The notes under the pieces are model-generated. The model was not told the DNA's origin. It saw only the letters and a list, made by a program, of their open reading frames with translations, and did not search any database. Positions 11,801-23,800 of a DNA stretch of 64,000 nt are shown here, one piece after another; positions within the stretch are counted from its first letter, which is position 1; every line of letters starts with the position of its first letter. The DNA is taken from contig BTRK01000003.1 in assembly GCA_036245805.1 (NCBI GenBank), forward strand, positions 16,098,464 through 16,162,463, read 5' to 3'. Origin of the DNA: Pristionchus mayeri. Taxonomy: Eukaryota; Nematoda; Chromadorea; Rhabditida; Neodiplogasteridae. A program made the translations under genes and the position numbers.

Positions 11801-14800
11801 CCCGCAATGGGTTGAGGAATCCTAGGTGAAATAAAATAATGATACTCACCCCAAAGGCAACATGAGATAAAGGAGTGTTTCAATGCTTATACTTATCAAT
11901 AAACATCACAAACCTTGGCGAGAGTCTTCTTCTCCTTCTTCTTCACCAGTGGCTCATCCTCATCCGATTCACTCGACTCGGAGGCCTTTTTCACTGCCTA
12001 AAATAAACAATTCGAGATCTACTCGCTTCTTTGTTTCATACTATCATGGTATACCTGTCCGCACTAAGAAGATAATGAGAAGACCACAAAGTCGATATGA
12101 ACAAAATTTTTAATAATGCAACGTGTTTAGCACGCAATTCGCGCCTTTGAATCAGTAACAAATCAAAGAATAACAATCATATTGGCACGAAGTAGCCGTT
12201 GATTTTTTTAAAAATTTTGCTAATGGAGGTTGGGTGGGCTGTATTGTCTGTGTTGGCACGCATATACAGGGTGTCCAAAAAGTATTGTTACACGGATAAA
12301 ACCATGTATCTTTCTTTAAAAGCAACATAGACAACTCAAACGGGGCACAGTATTTATCAGTGACCATATGAACATAACAATGCACGATCACTCGATCTGG
12401 CCTCCATTGGCCGCGATGACCTCTCTGAGACGACGAGGGACCGAGTCGATGACGGCCCGCAGGTAAGGGACGTCGATCTTCTCCCATGCCTTGAGAAGGG
12501 CTGCCTTGAGGGAATCGCGGTTCTTGTGGCGAGTAGAGCAGGCCTCCTTCTCCAACACTGACCAAATGCTGAAGTCCAGAGGGTTGAGATCGGGGGAGTT
12601 CGAGGGCCATTCCTCACTCGAGATGAAGTCGGGCAGATGGGCGCGACACCATGCCTGCGTCACTTTTGCCGAGTGAGCAGGCGCTGAATCCTGTTGGAAG
12701 GTCCAGCGAGCCCCTTTGAAGTGGGAGCGGGACCAGGGGAGAAGGGCCTTCTGGAGAATTGCCCTGGTGTAGTACTCCTTGTTGATCTTGACCCCGGGAT
12801 CCACGAACACGAGAGGAGTCTTGCCCGTCGAGCACACACCAGCCCAAACCATCAGTGCCTGGGGGTGGGCAATGCGAGAGATGGTTCTACCTCTGGCGTC
12901 AGCTTGCTGAGGAGACTTGGCGATGATCCTGGTGTTCTGACTGTTGTAGACCTCCTCGACTGAGAACAGCTTCTCGTCAGAGTAAACGGTAGTCAAGTGC
13001 TCCCCACGATCGGCCCGCTGAAGGAGCAGCTTGCATCTCTCCAGGCGCTTCTGCTTGTGGACATCAGTGAGGCCATGGCCCTTTCTCATCTTGTAGGGGT
13101 AGGACTTGAGAAGAGAATGAACGATGGCACACACGGATCCTTTGGAGATCTTGAGATCCTTAGCCATCTTCCTGATGGATCGTTTGGCATTGCGATTCAC
13201 TCTCTTCTCCACGATTCTCCTGTTCTTCTGAGTGAGAGCGGTCTTGGGTCTTCCTGATCTTGGACGGTCCTTCGCAGTGCCCAACTGCTTGAAACGGGAG
13301 ATGGTGCGATAGACTGTCATTCGGGAAATACGAAGCTTCCTCCTGATGGAATCTGGGGGGTCGCCGAGGGTCCAAAGGTTGATAATAGTTTGACGATAGC
13401 GATTTGGACGAACCATGACTATGGGAAACTAATTAGTAGGTTCCCTCAACGCACCGAAGGGTGGGCTCAAACGTGTTATTACAGGTTTTGACAACTCGAC
13501 CTACATGTTAAAAAAATTCGCGTTTCAAAAGTGTAACAATACTTTTTGGACACCCTGTAAAGATGTTATGAAACAAAGAAGTGGCCAGATATAGATTATT
13601 CAGTTTCGACATTCCCCATAGTACAAATGTTATCACACACCAATGCTACTGCCCTAATCCTCTTCACATCCACTGTAACTCACGATCGATATCTAACGTA
13701 CCTTGACTGGTGTCTTCACGGGAGTCTTCTTCCCCTTCTTCTTCACCAGTGGCTCATCCTCATCCGATTCACTCGAGGCTGCCTTCTTCACTGACTAAAA
13801 TATACAATTTACTGCCAGTCACTTAATAGTTTCCAAATATCTTGGCACGCTCGTGCATTTAGACCTGATATTAGCAATCTTGCGCGCCGGGGATAATCAA
13901 TACAATATTTTTGCGATTTATGTGCATCTGCTTCAATGTATCAAGCGTACGCTAACATCACAATTTCGTATTTATTTGTCATTTCTAGTCACTCGTCTTT
14001 GCACACTGCAAAATAATAGAATGGCTAAATTCAGTGAACCCTCACTGCAAGCATATTTCCACATTTCATCCACCGTATCCCAATCGATTGATATCTACCG
14101 TACCTTGACTGGTGTCTTCTTCGCTGCGGGAGCCTTCTTCTCCTTCTTCTTCACCAGTGGCTCATCTTCATCCGACTCGCTCGAGGCTGCCTTCTTAACT
14201 GCCTGAAATAATCGGCAATCACCATTCGCATTGTGGTTACAATATATCTTGATCTAATCTTCCCAGAAGCACAGGCAAGAATAACTTGGTGAAATGTTGA
14301 AAAAAGACGATGTTGATTTTCTCACTATGAGCATTCATGATTCAGATTTAAACCAAAAATCGAAAAAATCCCGTTACTTCTAATTCTCGTTGCTTGCTGA
14401 CAATACTCAATAACCAAAGCCTATGCACAGGTATCCGAGAAAATCACACTCGCCTACCGTATCACTATCGATCCTATGCTACCGTACCTTCACTGGCGAT
14501 TTCTTCGCTGCGGGAGCCTTCTTCTTCACGAGGGGCTCGTCCTCGTCCTCTTCAGATTCGTCCGACGGCGCCGCCTTCTTGCGCGGCTTCTGCAAGGATA
14601 CCGTAGCTGATGAGCAACCGTAGTCTTTCCCATAGGTGGGCGGGGGTTGAAGCTGGAAATCGAAAACCGGGAGTGTTTAGGGTCAAAAAAAAGGGGGGGG
14701 GGTGATCGTAAATGATCCTTTTTGTGACAAAATTTTTCAAAAAAAACGGGGGAGTCCAATCCGAAAACCGGGGTGTTTCACAGCTGGCTTCGATGGTGCC

Positions 14801-17279
14801 CACTTATGGTCTTTCCTACCGTAATCCTTCCTCACCTTGGCTGCCTTCTTGGGCTTGCGATTCGAATCCTCCTCTTCTTCCTCCTCCTCTTCACTATCAT
14901 CACTCATCTCGCTTTCGCTTTCCTCCTCAAGTAAATTATTCGTATGATTAAGATATTCTCAATCAATTTTCTGCAAATTCTGTCATTTGCAAATATTCTG
15001 AGATGTCCTAGTATGCATGGCTTTGCGAAGTTTCAAATTCAACATTTTTTCTATCAATCAGTCCAGGTGGTGTTTCAATTCATACACTCCGGATATACTT
15101 GAAGCCTCTACTCACAGCCAATGTATAGCCCCCATGCATTTCAACTTCCAATTATATAATGTTGACCTACCTCCTCCTCTTCTTCTTCTTCCTCCTCTTC
15201 CTCTTCCTTTTCATCTTCCTCTTCCTCCTTCTTCTTCCCCTTGCCTCTCTTCACTTCGATCTTTGGCCTGACTGCCTTCTTCTTCGGCTTTTCTTCCTCC
15301 TCTTTCTCACCCTCATCCGACTCTGATAATCATCCGTTACCGTAATCAGTTATCGATCCATTCTTGCCTACAGTACAACTAATCAATTATCGACCCTACT
15401 CACCTTCTTTATCCTCTTCCATCGGCTCCTCCTCAGAGTCAGAAGACCACGAGGTCTTTCCGCGCTTCTGTAATCAATTACGGTTCACATCAATCGAAAA
15501 TTTTTCATCTACAGTAATCTGAAACTATCGTATACCTTCTCGGTCTTGAGTGGAGGACTGGCCGAGTCGGCCTTTCGCTTGCGCGCTCGAGGCGTGCCAG
15601 CATCCTTCTTGGGAGACGAGGAGGACGCCTGAGAGTAAGAGCGATCAATTGAATTCATCTAGATTATGGGAAACCCCGCCCCGTTTTTATTTTGCCAAAA
15701 GGAAAATGCCGGTGACTTTACTCCCTTTGCATTTCTGACTTGGTGCAACCGAGCACCACCCCGGAGAGAAAGTCATGGGTTTGCAACAAGGATGATCAAG
15801 CGAAGGATCCATATCCATAAGCATTACACTTATCACGGCATGAACTTTAACAACCCTGGATCGAATCATAACTACAGACACAATAGCTTCTTTCCAAGAG
15901 CGGCAAGGCTTTTAGTAAACACCGAGAATGAAACCAGTTCCCCCGAGGTCCTCCTGACTCCATGACCCTTTTATCCAGTCATTAACCAGTGATTCTCATC
16001 GTCATTCATTTTCCTGTTCTATTTTTAATGTTATCTCACGTTATTTCGTACGAAATAGCATAAATATATATATATATATATATATATCACAGCGCAGAAA
16101 CAAATGCGCAGGGTCAAATGAGAGCAAGGCAGAAAAAAGTGTTAAATGACAGATCAAGGATCAAACACCACCAACCTTGTTCTCCTTGTCGGTCAAATGG
16201 CTGGTGGTCGGCGAGATTTCGTCGGGTTTGGACACTCGCTGAAATGGATAGCGGTGGGGAATGAGAATGTGAAAACGTCAATAATAAACAGTACTTGCGG
16301 CGCTTGTAGAATGTATTTTTATAGACTGCAATGCTTTATCGCAGGTCCCATTATTGTCGCAGCACCGAAAGGCAATTAAAGAATTGGCGCCTCCGAAATT
16401 CACCTAGTCATCGTTGAATCTCCTATCCCCAAAAATGTATGCGGATAGATCCAGAATACTGATAAATCAGTGCTCGATAGACTATTTCCGTGTCGCTACC
16501 GTACCTTGGCGTCTCCTTGTGAGTCGTCCGAGTCGAAGTCAGCCTCTTTCTCCTTATCTTGCTCCTCGTCGCTTGAAACGATCACCTTCTTGCGAGTCGC
16601 CAGAGAGCTGAAGAGTGAGAGATAGAGAGAAGATAAGGGAATGATACAGAGAGCGAGAAAATTCTTGATTCATGGAATATCATGCATTATATGCCCGTTG
16701 TGACTGTGTTGGATGTCAATCATTGACATGTGCACTGGCTTATGGTGTTTGAATGTTGCATAGAGGGGGCTAAGGCGTGAGTATTGAGTTCCCATTAACG
16801 ATCACAAGCTAAAGGCATAACGTAACCGTGATTCGGCTGGGAACATTTCGGATTCCATAATTCGGTTAGAACACAGGACAGTGGTAAAATCTTATCTGCT
16901 GAGAATTTAAGAAAATATAATAAAACATACACTGCGCATTGGTTAGCATACACACTAGTTTGCAATATAATTTGTAAGTTTAATTGTACGAAGAAATAGT
17001 GCGAATGAACATCCGCTACAAACTAATCGGAAGCTCAAGACACGACGCAACGGAAATCTTCCTAGTGGTGATTTCGATTATGTTCTCGTACATTCAAACT
17101 CGCGGATCAGAAACAATGAATCGTTTTTACTGATCCCATCACCCCTGACAAGCAACTTCTTGAATTTTCTGCAGCATCATTTCCTCTACAGTATTCCTCC
17201 CTTCCCTCTTAGAGTATGCTCACATTGTCTCTTCCTTCCTCGCTGCCACCAGAGGGGCATCATCATCACTGACGTCCAT
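5823..17279 (-). CDS. HIRIP3: HIRIP3-like H2A-H2B histone chaperone with amplified acidic/basic exons
   Basis: Nuclear histone chaperone of the HIRIP3/CHZ family. The start exon is 17279-17224 (MDVSDDDAPLVAARKEET), with a putative splice-leader acceptor (CTCAG) 11 nt before the ATG. About 26 exons encode roughly 800 residues. Exons near 16610, 16240, 15630, 15470, 15325 and 14930 give charged K/E/S-rich sequence. Ten similar exons (14590-10122) follow, then Lys/Glu-rich exons near 9940, 9815, 9570 and 9371-9219. The family-specific C-terminus is in exons 8938 (RACLRFNYKKLF), 6372 (LERALAFREARETAAELEEL), 6174, 6033 and 5887-5823, ending ANLKDIVGSDSD. This resembles the human HIRIP3 order NYKKL, RALKEQREEAAE, the CHZ motif, then an acidic serine tail. 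Many S-D/E sites suit casein kinase 2. The DEK_C-like N-terminal domain of vertebrate HIRIP3 is not seen. Introns carry a mariner and a fold-back element. Confidence 0.72.
6790..8311. mobile_element. TTAA-flanked long fold-back element (1.5 kb)
   Basis: Two arms of about 700 bp are inverted copies of each other around a loop near 7500-7610. The outer ends read TTAA-AACCC.TTCTC and GAGAACGGGTT-TTAA, with TTAA at 6786-6789 and 8312-8315. The two ORFs of about 66 aa in the arms (7368-7168 and 7743-7943) are mirror images of one another and not genes. There is no transposase ORF, so the element is non-autonomous. It lies in a HIRIP3-like intron (8828-6373). The TTAA flanks suggest piggyBac-type mobilisation. 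Confidence 0.75.
9655..9752 (-). repeat. 48-bp in-exon duplication
   Basis: Within the HIRIP3-like exon 9816-9650 a 48-bp unit is present twice in tandem, encoding two copies of a 16-residue Lys/Glu block (GKKKREEKKKEEEEEE on the minus strand). The copies are nearly identical in DNA, so the duplication is recent and in frame. Confidence 0.7.
9997..10039. repeat. perfect 15-bp inverted repeat (hairpin) in an intron
   Basis: AGCCTAGTAAATGCT and its exact reverse complement are separated by a T-rich 13-nt loop. It lies between two HIRIP3-like exons. Function unknown; it could be a very short MITE or a structured intron element. Confidence 0.7.
12267..13557 (-). mobile_element. intact DD37D mariner-type transposon with perfect TIRs
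   Basis: The element is 1291 bp with 27-bp perfect terminal inverted repeats beginning CAGGGTGTCCAAAAAG, flanked by TA target duplications at 12265-12266 and 13558-13559. It contains one uninterrupted transposase ORF and sits in a HIRIP3-like intron between exons 13702 and 11999. Perfect ends and an open frame imply a young insertion. Confidence 0.93.
12388..13416 (-). CDS. Tc1/mariner transposase, DD37D (maT-like) type, 342 aa
   Basis: Cut-and-paste transposase of the IS630-Tc1-mariner superfamily. The N-terminal third (residues about 1-120) has paired helix-turn-helix DNA-binding segments with a GRPK-type hinge (RSGRPKTAL). The catalytic triad is the Asp in VYSDEKLF, the Asp in FQQDSAPAH and the Asp in NPLDFSIW. 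I count 37 residues between the last two, which defines DD37D. The ORF is full length (342 aa) and has no stop or frameshift. It starts at MVRPNRYR. The element ends match those expected for such a transposase, so it could be autonomous. Its GC content is higher than that of the surrounding intron, consistent with recent arrival. Confidence 0.93.
   Translation of the reverse strand: MVRPNRYRQTIINLWTLGDPPDSIRRKLRISRMTVYRTISRFKQLGTAKDRPRSGRPKTALTQKNRRIVEKRVNRNAKRSIRKMAKDLKISKGSVCAIVHSLLKSYPYKMRKGHGLTDVHKQKRLERCKLLLQRADRGEHLTTVYSDEKLFSVEEVYNSQNTRIIAKSPQQADARGRTISRIAHPQALMVWAGVCSTGKTPLVFVDPGVKINKEYYTRAILQKALLPWSRSHFKGARWTFQQDSAPAHSAKVTQAWCRAHLPDFISSEEWPSNSPDLNPLDFSIWSVLEKEACSTRHKNRDSLKAALLKAWEKIDVPYLRAVIDSVPRRLREVIAANGGQIE
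16064..16087. repeat. (TA)n microsatellite
   Basis: An uninterrupted TA dinucleotide run of about 12 units in a HIRIP3-like intron. Confidence 0.9.
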
Positions 17280-17846
17280 CGATTGAACTCTGAGAGATCA
17301 AAGATCAGAATACAACCTACGGAATATCGAGGTAAGGTAGCGGTTAGAATACCAATAGATTAGATTACAATGATGTCACTCGTTGATACAAACTTTATCT
17401 TCCATCACCTCCAACGAGGAAAAACGATGATAAAACGAATACAAAGAAAAACAATGCCACCTTCATGCAAAAACTAATACATTAGTTCACTAAAACAATC
17501 GATTAGAGATTAGAATTAGATTGTACACTGGCATGTTATAAATCAGTAATCGCCCTTTTGTGAAATGACATTATTATGATGATGTTAATTGGTTGGACAA
17601 TCGGGATTCATGGGGAAAGAGGCTACATCACACAGACAATCTGAGCATACTTCGAATCAATCACAGACTGGTACTTCACAAATAAAAATCTACAATAATA
17701 ATAATAAATTCAAAACTAGCTTCCTATTATTACGCCATAATTTCATCAGTATATTTACAACCGTTTCTCTTTGATATTCTATAGTGTAAACAAGGGAATA
17801 AACATGGTGGTGTGGTGATGGGTGCGTCTTGGCCAGCCGCCCTTTC
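17280..17846. other. intercistronic region between FHIP and HIRIP3-like genes
   Basis: This 567-nt gap separates the FHIP stop from the HIRIP3-like ATG on the same strand. It ends (minus strand) in TTTGATCTCTCAG followed by 11 nt and the ATG, which looks like a splice-leader acceptor. No coding exon was seen. The spacing is compatible with an operon but also with an independent promoter. Confidence 0.5.
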
Positions 17847-20800
17847 CTACTTGTGCACCACCACCGACTGGTGCAGGGCGATTCCTGCCAGCATCTGGCA
17901 CAGATTCGCCATTAGAATGGCAGCGTGCGCGAGATCCTTGGCGCGCGCGTCCTCCTTTGCCGCGTCCGCGTCCATCGCCAAGTGCGAGTGGTACCTGAGA
18001 CGAAGAGAGATGGAATGATACCGTATTCCCAGGTTACTGTAGCTATATAATGTAAAGAAAGTAAGCTACCGTAATCCTACCGTAACCCTCACCTGAATCC
18101 GTATCGCCGTGCACTTCCTCCGAATGGCCGAGCTCTCGTGAGAGGCGCATGAGCGCCAATCGGAGATCCATTCTCAACGTCTCGACTCGCGTCCGAACTA
18201 AAAATCGAATAATGTATTTTCTTTAGAATACAATCAGTAGTCGATTCGTGCCTCTACCGTAATCCATCAATACAACCAGTTGATGATTCCTCGTGTCTCG
18301 CTCCTTACCGTAGTCCCTCCATGGCGCGAGGAGTGGCGGCGTCGGGCGCTCGTTCGATTCTGTCTGCACGGTGTGCCAGATTGCGCAGCGCCCGTCTGAT
18401 CCACATCTGCAATCGATAATTGACATACTGTAATCGCTAATGTAACCATAGTGTACTGTAATCTAAATCTCCTTCCCCTGTACATCCTGTGATATTAATA
18501 GGTCACTACTTTGCACCCAACTATTCTGCCACACCCTCGGTCAAAGGTGTTCTGCAGACTTGCGTTTCACTGATATTACGAACGGGTGAGACAAGCCCCA
18601 CGGGTAATAGTTCCACGATTTTTGATCCAATTATAATTACTGTTTTTTTCTTTCCCCGCAACCGTGCTAATCAGTCAATATCCGATACCGTAATCCCCCT
18701 CTCAACCGTACTCACATCTGCTCCTTCGAGCGTCGAGAGAGCAGTGTCGATGCGGTCCTTCAGCGATTCGAGGATCTGGAAGTGTATCGATTGAAATAAA
18801 GTAATTCTAGAAAACAGTCAGTTCTCGATGTTCATCCATTGTGCACTTACCGTAATCACTCCTTCTCCTCCTTTCTCCGAACCGAAAAGTGCCAGAACGA
18901 GAAGAGGTTGTGGGAATGAGGCGAGCGAGTAGAGGAAGGAGCAGAGCTGAAAGAAGAGATCAGAAATCGAATTATAAGTCACCCTTGAAATCACTTGAAA
19001 TTTTCATACCTAGTTAATTATCACATTGTCAAGTAATATTTTCAATGCGCGAAAATTGCATTATACTTCAAACATTCAAAGAGCCACGGTTCCCCTGATA
19101 AGAGATCAAAGATCAACTTCCGACCTGTAGATTGAATGCCATACTCTGGTCGTCCATCGCCTGCAGCTTCTCCAGCAGCATAGAGAGCAGAAGAGTGCCT
19201 GAACAAACGAAAAGGAGAATTAGTTCGAGCTGAATTTCACTCTCGGTTTCCTAGTGTTTCACTGGTAACACAAATTCATGAGAAATACACCATGAGTAAT
19301 AGCTAGTGGGCATCCCTGTTAATCACAATCATCAAAAGAGAAAATCAGACAATTTGATTTCAATACACTCATTAGCACCATTGTTGTTTTTGTGAGTAAT
19401 CTAATAGTATCACAAATTGATCGCACAGTTCGCATTGCGATAATAATATTCACCAAAGTAGCCAAAGTATTACATTCGTGTTGCATTCTGACAGACTAGA
19501 GACTAGAGGTAACTGGAAATAATGAACTGAGGGTCGATGGCACCCTCTCGGATTGTCGTCTTACACATATTCTATAGGTAATCCCAGCTAGGCATGTTAA
19601 TCTGTGTTTCTCACAACAACTTATATTTGGCAACCCCATTTCCTCACTGACCCTGACTCTCCTCGATGCTCTCTCCCCTCCATCCTGCTCCTCCTTCCTC
19701 CCTTCCCTCTCCTCCCCTCCTCTCCCTCTCCCTCCTCATCTCAACCTCTGCCTCTTCCACCGCACGCAGACGCTCCTGCAAGATAAATACAGATATGCCA
19801 TACCAACTGCAGTAATCCGATTTCCCGCTTCCTTCCGTCCCTGACTATCGTAATCTATCCCTTTCTCTCCTACCGTACCTGTCTCTCCTTCTCCTCATTG
19901 GCGCATTCATCAAAGTACTGCGATCGGGAGTGGATCAGCGATTTCAGCTCGTCGAATGACAGATCCTGAGAGGTTTTTTTTGTAACAATTAGGCAAGAAG
20001 AAATCTACATTCACTGGATGACTAGGCCAAAAAACTGAATATCAGACACTCTTGCATCGTGGATGCACCAAGTTCGCTAAGAAGGAGAACGCAGTTCGTG
20101 CACGTAAAGGACATCATTGCACAATTTACTATCTATACAACTTTTTTTTTCAGGATAAATATATTTCTATTAAATTCCGAATGACTGTAGTAATGGTTTC
20201 AAACCAACTTCAGAAAATAAGAAGATTTCATGCAACCCCAATCTACCATCCTCTTTCCAGAAATTGCTCGCACACCCACCTTCGACAGTGACAAACACGC
20301 ACTGCCCCTACCTCTGCATTGCATCCTCTCACGAATGTATCCTCTGCCCAACAGATCATGCCTCCTCACTCCCTACCTTCTCCTTCTCTCCATTCTTCTT
20401 CTTTGGAGGCGGCAGAGCGGACATCGCGCGCTTGAATGCACCCAGATCGTCCTGGTATTGATATTGGTATTATGTTGCTTTTTTATGAAGCAGGCCCATC
20501 ACTTCCATTGTTTTCCCGGTCAATTGAAGAACAAATGAAAATCAATGAACATAGATCCACCTATATATAGCAAAATTCAGCTCACCTTGATGTTCTCCCA
20601 CTCCTCGAATACCTCTGCTCCGTAGCCCCGCCCCTCCTCTTCTTCCTCTGCAGCAGCTGCAGCCGATACTACTGCTGCAGGTGAAGAGGAAAAGGAAGAG
20701 GAACCATCCGGCACCGTCTGGAGAATATATTGATATTGTTTTCACGGAGAGGCCTGCCGAATATTGACTCGCAACAACTTTGCAGATAATTTACTGATTG

Positions 20801-23800
20801 TGAGAACGAAACCGGACTCAACATGGTCATCAAAAATTCTATTTTGTCTTGAGAGCAACGCAAGAACTAGCGACTATAAGAGATATAGGATAAGAGAAGA
20901 AAGGAAGCGATAAACATAACTGACCCTCGCATCCTCGATGATGATCATCTCTGCTCCTCCTCCAGAGTCGCTCTCGGAGAGGGACTCGTAGGCAGTGAGA
21001 GTGAGGTAGTCAACCATCGAGGACTGCATCAGGGCCGAGGCTCTGCAAGTACAATATACTTTTACTCGCGCTATAGTCTACGGATGTACAAATCGATTGA
21101 TATTAATTTTGAGTGCAGGCCAGCGGCCGATTGCGTGCAACATTTCCACCTCAGTCATTATCTAATCGTGAAACAGGGAACGGTGCAGTTTCTTTTTTTA
21201 AAAGAAATACTTTTAAAATTATATATTTACAGCCAAAAACTGACGTCATCTTTGGAAGTACGAACTCCGCGTCCTCCTCCAACTCGCTCTCTTCCTCCAT
21301 CGAACCCGTTGAGGATCTGCCGATCGATAACTGATTTAAAATTCCGTAATAATCACTCTATCGCAAACTGATTGTCTAGAATACAACAGTGTTCCTACCG
21401 TAGTCTACAGTGTCCTCTTTCCCAAGTATACCTGGGCGGGCTCTCTCCCAGTTCTCCCAATTGTCTTCCGAGTGACTCCGATGTGAGGTGACCAGAACGG
21501 GCAGACAGCGAGAAGTACCTGAAAGCATTATTTTTTATCGTCACTTGTGTTTTATAGCAAAGCAACCTGAAAGCGATCACTGCTCCATGCATGCGGTGGC
21601 TTTATCATGAGGGAGCAACCCGCAATCAACAGGCACGCTTGACCTAATTTTTTACCAAAATTCTCGATACCACAAATATTTGCTCGTTTTTTTAAAGCTG
21701 CAGAACGCTCTGACAATCACTGAGATGTGCAATTCACTTGACTCGCTCGCTTTATTTCAAAGCCTGAAGCACATCCGAAACGCCTGCTTAATTTTTTCGG
21801 TTTTAAAGCGAAAACCCACCTATTGAGCTCCCTGCCTGCATTAGAGAAGGAGGAACGGACGGAGGAGAGACGAGTGAACGGCTGAAATGGCTTACTGCCG
21901 GATTACAGTGATTCAGGAATCAATAATTATCCGAGTACCTGAATTACAGACCACCGTATTCCCAACCAATCAATAATGTTCACACCTACCGTATGGCCGT
22001 CGTCATCAGATTCACTGCGGAAAAGGGCGGGAGGAGGAGAGACGCCGTCGTATCTGCATTTATTTTGTAAACCCACATCAGCATTACAACTACTGAACCT
22101 CACGGAAGAAGGATAAGTTAACCCACAGCTGCAACACTAATCATCTGGCTGCAAAATATGCAGCATCAATTCATAATGCGCACTGTTACAACGCGCGGTA
22201 GTCGTTCCTCTGATGATTATGGTATACCACCATTTTCCACTCTACTGTATCCCCTGATTCATACCGTACCTAAACTTCCAAGTTGCGCATCCTCTGGCTC
22301 TCGAATCGACCAACTCCGCTGCCTCTTGGATGTAGAGATCGAGAGAGGAAGGACTACAGATCTGAAAGATAATCAATCAATCTAACATAGAGATTACATG
22401 ACTAGTGCATCTCGCGTTTCAGCGATAGATAAAGGATGAAAAGATTAATCACTTTCAATACATCTACCGTGTGTGATGGAAAAATGAATTAACACGCGTC
22501 TTCTGGGAGACTGCATGAAATTGAGACCTCCCATATACAAACTGTTCAAAGTGCTTCAATCTCATCCCCACTTCGGTGGTGGATGCATCTGTAGTCAAGA
22601 CATTAAAATTTAGCTTTGTGGGGCCGGGATTTGAAAGTACCTAAAAGCTGGCTCTAGAAACTTTGAAAATTCGGTCATAAAATCCTTCAAAATTGAGTAG
22701 GAATCTCAGTAAAAACAGAAAAATGATCCTTACAACAAGGAGAACAAAACTTTAATGTTGAGAATATCACCGGGTAACGCATTTGAAATGCACTTTTTCT
22801 CAAAAAATCATTTTTTTCGATTCCAAAATTGTCGAAAATTTCATTTCCTGAAAAATTTTCCTATTAACTTTAATGAGATCTCTACGGATTCGAATTCTAC
22901 ATACTTTTTTACTCCGGAAACACTTTTAAAATCGTAGATTTTCGCGTACATATTCCCCTTTTTTTCGAAGCAAACTTGTTGAACCTCTCCTTTTCCACAC
23001 ACGTGAAACCCCATGTTCGCAAATTTCGAAATTTTTACCTCCCATTGTTTTTAGATTACTTGTGATACGTTATTGATGTCAACTGAATGTATTGAGTCAT
23101 TTGATTTCCATTTTTAAAAAGTTTTTCCTCATTTTTTCATTTTTTTCAAAAAAGTAAAATTTTCTCGAATGCTCTCCAAATCACTTGAGAGTGAACCAGT
23201 GATGCCCCCTAACTATTCTCAGTGAATTATTATAAGACTGAATTTGAAATTCGAGTTCTACACTACTCGAAAAAATCACTACTAGAAAAATTGAAAAATG
23301 AAGAATTGTGACGAATCTCATCGCATTTTCGTTGGAGTACTGCCTCATATAGCACATGTATCATTTTAAAATTAATTAAAGGTCAGGTAAAGACTAAAAA
23401 ATATTGATTTTAGTTTGATCGATGTGATGAATCATTATAGCGTCAATCCTTTGTAACATGTAGATCTCAAAATGTAAGTATCGAAACAAACTCTATTTTT
23501 TTGGAGGAGGGTTCGAAGGATGACTTTTTTGCAACTCCCAATATTTTGAGTCTGTTCATGACCTTTAATTAACTTCATAAGGATGCTTGTGCTATATGAG
23601 GCATTATTCCAACCAAAATGCGATGAGATTTGTTACAATTCTTAATTTGCAATTTTTCGAATTTTTCGTGAAGTGTAAAACTCGAATTTCAAATTCAGTC
23701 TTATGCTAATCACTGAAAATAGTTAGGAAGCATCACTGGTTCACTCTCAAGTGATTTGGAGAGCATTTGAGAGAATTTTACTTTTTTTGAAAAAATGAAA

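Larger units (their letters stand above)
10122..14593 (-). repeat. array of ten tandemly amplified phase-0 exons
   Basis: Exons near 14593-14487, 14203-14104, 13795-13702, 11999-11914, 11735-11653, 11078-10997, 10840-10772, 10576-10498, 10374-10293 and 10195-10122 each encode versions of a unit such as KKDASSESEEDEPLVKKK followed by a basic KTPAK end. Each starts and ends in phase 0. Intron sequence just upstream of several (TAAAAYACAAT followed by a similar stretch) is also conserved, so exon plus flank was duplicated as a block. The copy near 10840-10772 is shorter and uses a weaker donor (GTTTGT). Confidence 0.8.
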
